Source: Oceanococcus sp964629015
GTDB taxonomy: Bacteria > Pseudomonadota > Gammaproteobacteria > Nevskiales > Oceanococcaceae
DNA: 64,000 bases
Reading direction: 5' to 3'
Assembly (NCBI GenBank): GCA_964629015.1
Contig: CAZVMN010000002.1
Location: 248,001 to 312,000, forward strand
Below the pieces are notes generated by a model. The model was given only the letters and a program-made list of their open reading frames with translations. It was not told where the DNA came from and ran no database searches. Position 1 is the stretch's first letter, and each line of letters opens with the position of its first letter. Below are positions 54,122-63,447 of the stretch, in pieces. The position numbers were made by a program, and so were the translations under genes.

Positions 54122-56290
54122 ATGTCTGACTTTCACCCCACATCGACCTGGCGCGCCAGCGGCTTGCAGCCACGCGATATTCAGCTGCAAGCGGCACAAC
54201 TGCAGCTCAAGCTGCGCGACAAGGTCGATCCGTTTTGTCCGCAGGGTCACAACGGCGAGACCTTGACGCCGGCCATGCGCGACCGCTTGAGCCAATGTCT
54301 ACAGCGCTTTGTCGACGCTCACAGCGCTGCCCTCACCCAGGTCACGGTGTCCGAGGATCTGAGCAGTCACCCTTGGGCCGGGGTCACCAATGCCATGCTC
54401 GATCCCGCCGAACTCAGCCAGGTGACTGAACGCTTGACGCGCTGGCAGGCCTGTTTGATCGCCGTCTCGGGTTTGCTTGCGGACCTGCGGCAGCTTCTGC
54501 CCGCTGGCGTTGACGCGAGCCTGCCCATGACCCAACTCGGTGAGCTGATCGATGCACTGGAGCAGCTTCCCGAGCCGGATGAGGACGTCATCTGGGAATA
54601 CCTGCCAACACTGACCGGCGAACGTTTACAGCAGTCGCGCAGCGGCCTCGACATGTTTCTCTCATTGGGCGCGCAATCCATTCGGCTGGCCAATCGCCTG
54701 AGTCCGTGGGATATGTTCGACAAGCAGTGTCTGAGCCGGCATCAACGCGCTGTCACCACGCTGAAGAAACATCTCGCGCCCAACGCCGCTCTGGGACAAG
54801 TGCGCGATGTGCTGTTACGGGCGGATACCTTCAGTGCGGATCTGAACAGACTGGCACCGGAACTCGACAACTTGAACGCGCTCTTGCGCTTACCAGGAGA
54901 GCCCGTTTTCACCACCAGCTGCCAAGGCCTGGATGAACTCGAACAGTTGCTCGCCGCCATTGCGGCTATCCCTCATTCTTTTCTGCAATGGCGCGATCCT
55001 GCTTTGCATCAGCCCGGCTTTGACACCGCACTCGAGCATCTGCGTCGCGATCTGGACCAACTCCAGCAACGCGCCGACAGTCTCGACGGCTTGTTCAATC
55101 TCAGCGCTTTGCCTTCCATAAATCAGTTGGAGCGCTTACGCAGCGCATTGGACGGCGGCAAGTCCAATCTGTGGCTCAACACCCGTGGCCGCGCCGTTCG
55201 CCAAGAGTTGGCCAAATTCTGCCTGGATGACGACATCCCTTTGCAACAGGTCATCGCCAAACTGCCGGCACTGATTGAATACGCCATTTCACTCAAAGCA
55301 CTGCGCGATCATCCCATTTACGCCAAGCACCTCGGCCGCCTGTATCAAGGCCCTGACACCGATCTGCGCATGGCAGAGACGCTGCGCAACTGGTATCGCA
55401 CAATCCAACGCGACTTCCGTGACGAGCGCGCCCGCCTGGGCCAGTGCGTGCTCGCGCTGCCCGACCGCGCCACACTGAGCATTCGCAAAATGCGTCAGCA
55501 ACACCAGGCGCTGATTGAGCAGGCGTTGGACACCTACCACCGACTCCACAGCATTCTTGCCGACGACGCCCCTTTGCGTGACCGTCGCTGCAACCTGCTC
55601 GACAAGGATCATGGCATCGCCAAAGTCGCGCGCGAGCTGCGCCAGGCACTGGACGCTATCAGCGACCTCGCCGTTGATGACCAGCGCAGCATCGGTGAGC
55701 TGATCGAAGACGTGGAAATCCAGAGCCGCCTTATCGATGGTCAAAGTCGATGGGAGCAGTTTCGCCAGCAACATGCTTTGTTTCAGGGCATGGAAATGGA
55801 GATCCATGGCTCGGTGACCTCCGAAGCCATGCTGCGCAAGGCCATCGCCACACTGGCGCTGGCGGATTGCATACAAAAAGTGCCCTTGAACAGCTTGCGC
55901 CATGTGCTTCAACGCCAAGCCCGGCCCCGGCTTTATGAACAGCTGCGCAAATTCGCCGGCACCTTAAAAAGTGCTCAGCGTGAAGAAGCGTCTGCCCGTG
56001 AGGCGTTTTGCACTTTAGTCGACCTGGACTTACATGCTTGGATGCAGGGCCGTACGGCCAGTCCTGGTGCGCTGCGCACCCGCAATCAATTGGCTCTCCA
56101 GCGTGGCCGTCATCTGAGCACTTGGCTGAACTACATCGGCGCGCAAAGCCAAATGACCAGTCTCGGTCTGGGCGCTCTGGCGTCCGCGATCATGGAAAAA
56201 CGACTCAACGGCGAACACGCCAACCTGATCCTGCAAGCCGCGATGATGCGCGTGCTGGCGCTGGAGATTCACCAGTCTCAAAACCGCTGA
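54122..56290 (+). CDS. 722-residue protein of unknown function, helicase-linker-like C-terminus
   Basis: Large, Leu/Gln/Arg-rich, helical protein with no signal, membrane segment or visible nucleotide-binding motif. The C-terminal stretch HLSTWLNYIGAQSQMTSLGL followed by GALASAIMEKRLNGEHANLI resembles the linker after the first helicase core in DUF4011/DUF3320-type SF1 helicases, where a WLxY...LGLxxLVxAI pattern occurs. The helicase motifs and nuclease parts are absent here, so this may be a relic or an unrelated protein. ATG 54122 has no strong ribosome site; GTG 54110 or 54026 are options. It stands alone. Confidence 0.6.
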   Translation: MSDFHPTSTWRASGLQPRDIQLQAAQLQLKLRDKVDPFCPQGHNGETLTPAMRDRLSQCLQRFVDAHSAALTQVTVSEDLSSHPWAGVTNAMLDPAELSQVTERLTRWQACLIAVSGLLADLRQLLPAGVDASLPMTQLGELIDALEQLPEPDEDVIWEYLPTLTGERLQQSRSGLDMFLSLGAQSIRLANRLSPWDMFDKQCLSRHQRAVTTLKKHLAPNAALGQVRDVLLRADTFSADLNRLAPELDNLNALLRLPGEPVFTTSCQGLDELEQLLAAIAAIPHSFLQWRDPALHQPGFDTALEHLRRDLDQLQQRADSLDGLFNLSALPSINQLERLRSALDGGKSNLWLNTRGRAVRQELAKFCLDDDIPLQQVIAKLPALIEYAISLKALRDHPIYAKHLGRLYQGPDTDLRMAETLRNWYRTIQRDFRDERARLGQCVLALPDRATLSIRKMRQQHQALIEQALDTYHRLHSILADDAPLRDRRCNLLDKDHGIAKVARELRQALDAISDLAVDDQRSIGELIEDVEIQSRLIDGQSRWEQFRQQHALFQGMEMEIHGSVTSEAMLRKAIATLALADCIQKVPLNSLRHVLQRQARPRLYEQLRKFAGTLKSAQREEASAREAFCTLVDLDLHAWMQGRTASPGALRTRNQLALQRGRHLSTWLNYIGAQSQMTSLGLGALASAIMEKRLNGEHANLILQAAMMRVLALEIHQSQNR

Positions 56291-56344
56291 CACCTCCGCT
56301 TTGAGCCATGGCAAACTCAAGCGTCCCCAATTTGGTCAGGTCTT

Positions 56345-57157
56345 ATGTTTGAAAAATCATCGCTCAACGGCAAAACGGCGCTGATCACCGGCGCATCCAG
56401 TGGACTCGGTGTTGATTTCGCCAAGCAGCTCGCCGCCATGGGCGCGCATGTGATTCTGGTTGCTCGCCGCGAGCCTTTGCTCCAACAGCTTTGCATGGAC
56501 ATACGCGATGAGTTCGACAGCACGGCGGAATACCGCGCTTGCGATTTGAGTGTCGCAGCGGCACGTGAAGCCTTGGCCAAGGATTTGCACAACGCGGGCA
56601 TCCACATCGACATCCTGATCAACAACGCCGGTTTCGGTCTGTTTGGTGATTTCCGCATCACCGATTGGGAGCGCACCGATCAAATGCTTCAGCTTGATGT
56701 CGTCGCCCTGACCCATCTGACCCGGCTGTTCGTGAACCCCATGGTGGAAAACGGCTACGGTCGCATCATGCAGATTTCGTCGGTTGGCGCGTTCCAGCCA
56801 TCACCCGGCTATGGGGCCTATTCCGCGGCCAAATCGTACGTACTGAGCTTCAGCCACGCACTGCACTACGAACTCAAAGGCACCGGCGTGACCAGCACGG
56901 TGGTCTGCCCCGGCGTCACTGAAACCGAATTCCTGCGAGTTTCCGGCCAGCAGCGCAATCGCTTTCACAATGCGACCATGATGAGTAGCCGCGATGTCGC
57001 CCGCATGGCGCTGAACCGCACGCTCAAGGGACGTCCGGAAATCGTCACCGGACTGATCAACGCGATCAACGCGTTTCAGGTGCGATTCATGCCGCGTCAG
57101 CTTCTGGCCCGTATCGCGGCGATGGCGATGAAATATCAGGCGCAGCAGGACAGTTAA
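56345..57157 (+). CDS. SDR-family oxidoreductase (DltE/YqjQ type)
   Basis: 270-residue cytosolic SDR. The cofactor motif is TGASSGLG, the NNAG motif LINNAGFG, catalytic residues ISSVGAFQ and YSAAK. VARRE after the second strand suggests NADPH use. The substrate is unknown. It lies 54 bases after the unknown 722-residue gene, possibly in the same transcript, and overlaps the DUF1329 stop by 4 bases. Confidence 0.88.
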   Translation: MFEKSSLNGKTALITGASSGLGVDFAKQLAAMGAHVILVARREPLLQQLCMDIRDEFDSTAEYRACDLSVAAAREALAKDLHNAGIHIDILINNAGFGLFGDFRITDWERTDQMLQLDVVALTHLTRLFVNPMVENGYGRIMQISSVGAFQPSPGYGAYSAAKSYVLSFSHALHYELKGTGVTSTVVCPGVTETEFLRVSGQQRNRFHNATMMSSRDVARMALNRTLKGRPEIVTGLINAINAFQVRFMPRQLLARIAAMAMKYQAQQDS

Positions 57158-58524
57158 TTGCCCGCCCTGGCTGCGGCTTCAGGGCTGAAGTTGCGTCGTG
57201 GCATGGACTGGTTCAAACGCCACCAATGGTCGCTTTCGTTGGTTAAGTAGGTGGCCTCGTAAGCACCCGAGGTAAGGTCGTGATAGATCGATGCACCACG
57301 GTGGAAGGTCAGCGATTCCTGCGAATAGAAATACGCCACCATGGCAACGCGCCAGAGCTGATCCTGACCATCGTAGTTGTCAGCCCACATGGCCAGCCAG
57401 GTGTCTTCATCGGCATACAGACGGCGGCGCTTGTACACATGGCGCAACCCGTCTTTGACCTCCGCATCGATCACCCACACCCGGTGCAATTCATAGCGAA
57501 AATGATCGGGATTGATGGTGTGCGGCCGAATGACGTCGTCATAGCTCAGCTCGGGGCTGTTCAGCTCGAAGTTGTGATAGGGAATGAGCACCTCTTTGCG
57601 CCCGACCAGCGTCCAGTTGTAGCGATGCGGCGAACCGTTGAACAGGTAGTCATCATCGGACGTGCGCAGACCTGACGGCGGCACCGGATAATCGAAGCCA
57701 ACTTCCGGGGCTTTGCGCACGCGCCGCAGGCCGGGTAAGTACTGCCATGCCTGTGTCGCATCGCCGGAGAAATTGTTGGGCTGATAGCCCACCGCTACCT
57801 GGCCCTTTAGACGATCCGGCGCCAGGAATTTCATGAAGAACAAAGCGGCGGCGTGCTCCTTATCGAAAGGCACGAGTTCAAACGCCTGACCCGGCGCCCC
57901 CGTCCCGGTGGCCAGCGTGCGGAACTCGCTTCGCCCCCAGGCCACGGTGCCATTGGGGTAGACATCAGCGATGTCATAAACAACCTGCTCGGAACCGGCG
58001 CGATGAGGAACAATCACATTCCAAATCGCCTCCAAACCGGTCCTAGGAAATGGGAACGGATGAGCACCGGTGTATCCACTCACGCCCAAGCCTTCATCCC
58101 GAAGCTCGGCCACTTCCGCGTTGCGCTTGACCACATCGCAAACCCATTCGTGCGGACGGAAGTCGCGATGACTGGGGAAGACCCGCATGCGGTAATGCTC
58201 CGGGTACTTTGTGAGCAGCGCTTTTTGCCCGTCAGTCAGCAGGTCGGCGTACTGCGCCATATTCTCGTGTGTCACCACATACAGTGGCTGCTCATCGGCG
58301 TACGGCCCGGGCACCCAACCATGGGGTTTGTCCAAGCCGGGCCACTGCCCCTGGAATTTTCCGGTGTACGGCGCAACACCCGATGAAGTGCCGGCGCGCA
58401 ATGCGCCCATGCACGTCAACTCATCACCGCCAAGCGCTTGTATCTGCTGCGGCGTGGCATCCGCCCACGCCACGCTGCTCAAAGTCAGGCCCAACAACAG
58501 CCCGCTCCAGACGATTTTTTTCAT
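57154..58524 (-). CDS. DUF1329-family exported protein (outer-membrane lipid-related)
   Basis: 456-residue secreted protein, signal ending near VAWAD. DUF1329 markers are LGGDELTCMGALRAGTSSGV, GVSGYTGAHPFPFPRTGLEA, PGLRRVRKAPEVGFDYP and KRRRLYADEDTWLAMW. Such proteins have a LolB-like fold and often travel with DUF1302 partners in genes for hydrocarbon, sterol or detergent use. There is no DUF1302 gene here. TetR lies 203 bases upstream in the same direction. Confidence 0.88.
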   Translation of the reverse strand: MKKIVWSGLLLGLTLSSVAWADATPQQIQALGGDELTCMGALRAGTSSGVAPYTGKFQGQWPGLDKPHGWVPGPYADEQPLYVVTHENMAQYADLLTDGQKALLTKYPEHYRMRVFPSHRDFRPHEWVCDVVKRNAEVAELRDEGLGVSGYTGAHPFPFPRTGLEAIWNVIVPHRAGSEQVVYDIADVYPNGTVAWGRSEFRTLATGTGAPGQAFELVPFDKEHAAALFFMKFLAPDRLKGQVAVGYQPNNFSGDATQAWQYLPGLRRVRKAPEVGFDYPVPPSGLRTSDDDYLFNGSPHRYNWTLVGRKEVLIPYHNFELNSPELSYDDVIRPHTINPDHFRYELHRVWVIDAEVKDGLRHVYKRRRLYADEDTWLAMWADNYDGQDQLWRVAMVAYFYSQESLTFHRGASIYHDLTSGAYEATYLTNESDHWWRLNQSMPRRNFSPEAAARAGN

Positions 58525-58727
58525 GTCTCATCCTGTGCACAAAAACAACGGGGCGATCCTCGCTCCCGCTCTCATCATGCTGGGCGTATTGCGCTCTCTC
58601 TTACCGAAAACGGAGTAGCACGTGCGTCGGCACAAACAAGCACGCTGAATCCATCAAGCTCATCCCCTTGCTTCGCCTACCCCTCGATACGCGGTAAGAC
58701 GGAGCGCCCCGGCGGGACGCGGCAAGA

Positions 58728-59432
58728 TCAAGTTTCGCTGAGCTCGAGCAGACGCTTTTGTGTCGCTGAGTTGAGGCTCGCCCCATCCGCGCTGAGCAAA
58801 CGCGCCGCTTCCACCGGTCGACAAAACTGACGGACAAAATCCGCCTGGATGCGCGCGATCACCGCGGAATGTTCGGCATGCATGCCATCGGCCACCCAAC
58901 TCGCCAGACGTGCTTGCTGCAATGCCATCAGCAGCCGTGCGTGATCGGCCGCATCACCCGGCACCAATTCGCCCGCTTGCATGCCCCGCTCGAACACCCG
59001 CGACATCATGTCCAGACCCTGGTCCCACATGGCCCGCTCATCTTTGGTCGGTTGAGCCGCCGTGTGATACCACGCATAACCTTCCTGGAGGATGAGCTTC
59101 AGATAGTTCGGGTGTTCGAGCAGAAAGCTCAGATGGGACTGCATCAGCCACAACAGTCCGACAACCGACGGCTCTCGACCCAGCGCGTTCTGCATCCGCC
59201 CGATCACCGCATTGAGCATCGTTTTGTCACGCGCAATCAATATCGCGCGGTGCAGTTCTTTCTTGCCCGGGTAGTTCTGATACAGCGTGGCCAGCGACAT
59301 CCCCGCCTGGCGCGCAATGTCCTGCATGCGTGCACTGGCAAAGCCGTGCTGTGCGAAAACCTGCTCGGCAACCTCGAGGATGTGCTCGCGGTACAGCGCG
59401 TCTTTGGCAGCCTTGAGGTTGTTGACGGGCAT
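58728..59432 (-). CDS. TetR-family regulator of the GMC/ALDH operon
   Basis: 234-residue regulator with a clear HTH (VFAQHGFASARMQDIARQAG and MSLATLYQNYPGKKELHRAI). The C-terminal ligand domain is hydrophobic. It is divergent from the GMC oxidase operon and probably controls it; an AT-rich palindrome lies between. The DUF1329 gene downstream may also be a target. Confidence 0.88.
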   Translation of the reverse strand: MPVNNLKAAKDALYREHILEVAEQVFAQHGFASARMQDIARQAGMSLATLYQNYPGKKELHRAILIARDKTMLNAVIGRMQNALGREPSVVGLLWLMQSHLSFLLEHPNYLKLILQEGYAWYHTAAQPTKDERAMWDQGLDMMSRVFERGMQAGELVPGDAADHARLLMALQQARLASWVADGMHAEHSAVIARIQADFVRQFCRPVEAARLLSADGASLNSATQKRLLELSET

Positions 59433-59482
59433 AGCAAATCTCGTGCATTTGACAGTTATGAAATTTACTTTTCAAATACAGA

Positions 59483-59492
59483 AATTGCAATT
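59483..59492. promoter_or_regulatory. AT-rich palindrome in tetR/GMC promoter gap
   Basis: AATTGCAATT, a perfect 10-base palindrome in the AT-rich 115-base gap between the TetR and GMC genes. Candidate TetR operator; such short AT palindromes are easily chance. Confidence 0.3.
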
Positions 59493-59547
59493 ACTCTAAG
59501 TGATATAAAAATTACACAGCGGTCCTATCGGCCCTGGGAGACATCGC

Positions 59548-61173
59548 ATCAGCAACCCTACTGAGTCCTTTGACTACGTCGTGGTCGGCGCCGGATCGTC
59601 GGGCTGCATCGTGGCAGCACGGCTGGCCGAAGCTGGCGCCGCCGTCCTGCTGCTGGAGGCTGGAAGCCCCGCTGAGGACAACCCGGAAACGCTCTCCGCT
59701 GATGGTTTCAAGGACGCATTCGCCAACGACGACACCATGTGGCATCGCATGAGTACAGCCCAGCCTGACTGCGCGCAACGCTCACTCTACGTCGGCAGCG
59801 GTCGCGGCATGGGCGGCAGTGGTGCCGTCAATGGCATGGTCTACACACGCGGCGATGCGCGTGATTTCGAGAACTGGCCCCAGGGCTGGCAGTGGGACGA
59901 TCTGGTGCCTGCGTTCGAGCACCTTGAGAGCACACTAAGCATCCGCAGCCGCAAACCCTACGGCTTCGCTCAACGTTTCCTCAATGCGGCAGCCGCCGCC
60001 GGCTTTGCGCGTAAAGACGGCATGAACGATGGCGATCTGTGTGGCGTGTTCGGCTGCAATGACATGAACTTTCAGGGCGATGAGCGGCGCAGTTCGTATC
60101 GCGCTTTCCTGCACGCTACCGAGCTGCCTGGGCTGACCGTCCGCACCCACGCCAAGGTACGCCACATCGCGCTGGATCACGAACGCCGCGCCACTGCACT
60201 GAGTTACGACCACCATGGCGATCTGCGAACAGTCCAGATCAAGCGGGAACTGGTCCTGTGCGCGGGTGCACTGGAAACGCCGCGCCTGCTGATGCTGTCC
60301 GGCATAGGCCCGCGGCGGCACTTGCATGACGTCGGCGTTGATTGCCGATTGGATGCGCCCGGCGTTGGCCAGCACCTGCAGGATCACCCCAATGTGTGCC
60401 TGTTCTACCGCGGGAAGGTCCCGGTCGATTTCAAATACCCGCAGGTCTACGGTTTCGATGCCGCCGCACGCCCGCTCGAAGCGCCCCGCGATACTGCGCC
60501 GGATACCTGCTTCGTGTGCTACGCCGCACCCGCATCGATCATGGAATCGATGCTGCGCATGCTGCCGATACTGGCCCTGCCCGGTCGGCTTTATCAGATT
60601 CGCGCCTTACGTCTCGTGCTGCGTTGGCTGATCCGAATGCATTTCAGATTGCCACCGCTGAAAGCCTTTGTGTCACGCGTGTTTGGTGTGGTGGTCATTC
60701 TCGGCAAACCCACCTCGCGCGGCTCCATCCGCCTGCGCAACGCCGATCCCGACAGTCCGGCCGAGATTGACCTGGCCTACTACCGCAGCGCTGAAGATCG
60801 CGCGACGCTGGAAGCCGGCATTGCCAAAGCGCGTGCCATCGCGGCCCAAGCGCCGCTGGCCGAGGCGGGTGCGAAACCGCTGTCCGCCGGAGCAAAAGCG
60901 CTCTCCGGTAAAGCCCTGTGGCGCTGGATCCATAGCGCGACCATGACCACCTTTCACTATTGCGGGAGCTGCCGTATGGGTAGTGACGCCGACAGCCCGG
61001 TCGATCCCAAACTGCGGCTCAAGGGCAGCCCAAACATCCGCATCGCCGATGCCTCGGTTATCCCTGAGATTCCGGTCTCGGCCCTCAACGCACCGAGCAT
61101 GCTGATCGGATATCGGGCTGCCGATTTCATCCTCGCCACCACTCACTCTCATGCCGAAGAGGTCGCCGCATGA
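59548..61173 (+). CDS. GMC-family FAD oxidoreductase (alcohol oxidase-like), apparent ATC start
   Basis: 541-residue flavoenzyme. The first in-frame standard start (GTG 59581) would cut off the first strand of the FAD motif VVVGAGSSGCIVAARLAEAG. The residues SNPTESFDY before it match the family and are preceded by GGGAG at 59536-59540, so translation probably begins at ATC 59548. Later motifs: GRGMGGSGAVNGMVYTRG, GALETPRLLMLSGIGP (GMC signature 2) and the catalytic His region TFHYCGSCRMG. Long-chain alcohol or sterol oxidation is likely. It overlaps the ALDH start by 4 bases. Confidence 0.86.
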   Translation: MSNPTESFDYVVVGAGSSGCIVAARLAEAGAAVLLLEAGSPAEDNPETLSADGFKDAFANDDTMWHRMSTAQPDCAQRSLYVGSGRGMGGSGAVNGMVYTRGDARDFENWPQGWQWDDLVPAFEHLESTLSIRSRKPYGFAQRFLNAAAAAGFARKDGMNDGDLCGVFGCNDMNFQGDERRSSYRAFLHATELPGLTVRTHAKVRHIALDHERRATALSYDHHGDLRTVQIKRELVLCAGALETPRLLMLSGIGPRRHLHDVGVDCRLDAPGVGQHLQDHPNVCLFYRGKVPVDFKYPQVYGFDAAARPLEAPRDTAPDTCFVCYAAPASIMESMLRMLPILALPGRLYQIRALRLVLRWLIRMHFRLPPLKAFVSRVFGVVVILGKPTSRGSIRLRNADPDSPAEIDLAYYRSAEDRATLEAGIAKARAIAAQAPLAEAGAKPLSAGAKALSGKALWRWIHSATMTTFHYCGSCRMGSDADSPVDPKLRLKGSPNIRIADASVIPEIPVSALNAPSMLIGYRAADFILATTHSHAEEVAA

Positions 61174-62759
61174 ACGCGAACCCTGCTTTGATCTCGAATT
61201 CTCCGCAGCACATTGATTGCATCAATCCCGCCACGGGAGAGAGCCTCGGCGCCGTTCCTGTTGCCACGCCCGATGACGTCAACGCTGCGGTTGAGCGTGC
61301 TCGCCGGGCACAAGCAGACTGGCGTCACAGCAGTTTCGCCCAGCGCCGCGCCGTACTCGGCCGGCTCCTCGATCTGATCCTCGACAACTCCGATGCGATC
61401 TGTCGCGCGGTGGTCGAAGACAGCGGCAAGACTTACGAGAATGCACTGCTGGGTGAAGTCATGCCGGTGTGCAACAAAATCCGCTGGCTGATGCGTTATG
61501 GCGAGAAGCATCTACGCCCGGAAAAAGTCAGCTCGGGTTTGTTGATGCACAAGAAAGCCCGCATCGAATACCACCCGCTGGGTGTGGTGGCCTGCATCGT
61601 GCCGTGGAACTACCCGTTCCAAAACCTCTTTGCCTCATTCATCGCACCCTTGATGGCCGGCAACGCGGTGATTTTGAAAGCCTCGGAAGCGGTGGCCTGG
61701 TCCACCGGCTATTTCCAAAGCCTGATCGATCAGGCTCTGCAAAGCGAAGGGGTCTCCACCGACACTGTGCAGATCATCAACGGCTTCGGTGAGACCGGGG
61801 CGGCGCTGGTGCGTGCCCGCGTGCAAAAAATCCTCTTCATCGGCTCGGTCGGCAATGGCCGCCGCATCATCCAAGGCAGCGCCGAACACCTCACGCCGGT
61901 GGTTATGGAGCTGGGTGGCAAGGACCCGATGATTGTGTGTGAAGACGCCAATCTGGAACACGCCGTGCATTCCGCGCTCGGCGGTTGTTTCATAAACTTA
62001 GGGCAGAACTGCATCGCCTCTGAACGCATTCTGGTCATGAACGGCATCTACGCGCGTTTCGTCGCCGAAATTGAAAAACATGCCGCGCTCCTGCGCCAGG
62101 GCGTTCCACATGCACCGGGGGCGCAGGATGTCGGTGCGATCAACACGGCACAGCAGGTTGCCATCATCAGTGAACTGGTCGATGACGCCCTGGCTCACGG
62201 CGCCCGCGCTTTGGTCGGCGGCCATCGCCCCGACCTGCCCGGTAACTACTACCCGCCCACGGTGCTGGTCGATGTCACCCCGGATATGCGTATCGCTAAC
62301 GAAGAGGTGTTTGGTCCGGTGATGCTGATCATGCGTGTGGCGGACGATGCCGAAGCCATCGCGCTGGCCAATAGCACCGATTTCGGACTGCACTCGTCGG
62401 TGATGACACGCAACCGAAAGCGCGGCGAACAGATCGCCAGCCAACTCGAAGCCGGGGCGACCTGCATCAACGATTTCGGCATGTGTTACCTGAATCAGAA
62501 TCTGCCGTTCGGCGGGGTCAAATATTCCGGATTCGGGCGCATGAACGGACGTGATGGCCTGCGCGCCTACACCAACGCCAAAGCGGTGCTGAGTGACCGC
62601 TTTCCGTTCCAGTTTCCACCGAAACTGTATCCGGTGGGCGTGAATGATTACGCCACCGCAACCCAATCCGTGCGATTGCTGTTTTCACGCCACTGGGGCG
62701 ACAAGCTGCGAGCACTCGGCAAGCTTATGCGGCTGTCACTGACAGGAGGACGGGCGTGA
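61170..62759 (+). CDS. NAD(P)-dependent aldehyde dehydrogenase
   Basis: 529-residue ALDH. The catalytic Cys is in GQNCIASERI, the general-base Glu in VMELGGKDPM, and the cofactor motif is IGSVGNGRR rather than the usual GSTxxG. IVPWNYPFQN is family-typical. It would oxidise the aldehyde from the GMC enzyme to an acid. Both ends overlap neighbours by 4 bases, so the operon is translationally coupled. Confidence 0.94.
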   Translation: MNANPALISNSPQHIDCINPATGESLGAVPVATPDDVNAAVERARRAQADWRHSSFAQRRAVLGRLLDLILDNSDAICRAVVEDSGKTYENALLGEVMPVCNKIRWLMRYGEKHLRPEKVSSGLLMHKKARIEYHPLGVVACIVPWNYPFQNLFASFIAPLMAGNAVILKASEAVAWSTGYFQSLIDQALQSEGVSTDTVQIINGFGETGAALVRARVQKILFIGSVGNGRRIIQGSAEHLTPVVMELGGKDPMIVCEDANLEHAVHSALGGCFINLGQNCIASERILVMNGIYARFVAEIEKHAALLRQGVPHAPGAQDVGAINTAQQVAIISELVDDALAHGARALVGGHRPDLPGNYYPPTVLVDVTPDMRIANEEVFGPVMLIMRVADDAEAIALANSTDFGLHSSVMTRNRKRGEQIASQLEAGATCINDFGMCYLNQNLPFGGVKYSGFGRMNGRDGLRAYTNAKAVLSDRFPFQFPPKLYPVGVNDYATATQSVRLLFSRHWGDKLRALGKLMRLSLTGGRA

Positions 62760-63430
62760 CCACGACATTCTTTATCGCCTGGGGCCTGCTGCTTGCTACC
62801 GCCGGCATTTTAGTCAACGCACTGGATTGGGCGGCGCGCTCACCGCGTTTCAGCAAGTATCGACTGCGCACACCGGCGGACACCTACACCGGACCGCCCC
62901 ACAAAGCCCTGAACGTCGGCCTGAACAACATCCTGGCCCTGCTGATTTTCATCGCCTTTTTCTATCACTTCGGTGCCGGCACCTTGTATTCGGGTTGGCC
63001 GGGGACCGCGCATTTCCTCGGCGAGACCTTGGCCGTCCTGCTGCTGTATGACTGCGTGTATTACTTTTACCACCGCGGCATGCACCATCCCAAGGTGATG
63101 AAGCTCGTTCACGGCATGCATCACAAAGTGCGTTTCCCTACGGCCGGTGAAAGCGTTTATCTCAATCCGCTGGAGCAGATTGGTGCGCTTTTGATTCTGC
63201 TCAGCTCGACCATGCTGCTGGGCCCCGTCAGCGAAATCTCTTTCCTGGCCATTTTCTTCATTTATTCCAGCGTCAACATCATCGTCCATTCGAATCTGGT
63301 GTTCCCGCACCCGGCATTCCGACTGTTCAACTTCTGGGTTCAGAAGCACGACGCGCATCACGACAAGTTTCGCTACAACTACGCCTCGATTTTCCCGTTC
63401 TGGGATCAGGCTTTCGGCACTTACAAGTAA
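62756..63430 (+). CDS. Fatty acid hydroxylase/sterol desaturase-family membrane protein
   Basis: 224-residue diiron membrane enzyme. The His boxes are HRGMHH, HGMHH and HDAHH. About four helices surround them. The family hydroxylates or desaturates sterols, carotenoids and fatty acids with O2. Its start overlaps the ALDH stop. It probably needs a reductant supplied elsewhere. Confidence 0.92.
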   Translation: MTTTFFIAWGLLLATAGILVNALDWAARSPRFSKYRLRTPADTYTGPPHKALNVGLNNILALLIFIAFFYHFGAGTLYSGWPGTAHFLGETLAVLLLYDCVYYFYHRGMHHPKVMKLVHGMHHKVRFPTAGESVYLNPLEQIGALLILLSSTMLLGPVSEISFLAIFFIYSSVNIIVHSNLVFPHPAFRLFNFWVQKHDAHHDKFRYNYASIFPFWDQAFGTYK

Positions 63431-63447
63431 TTCAAGAGAGACACGAG

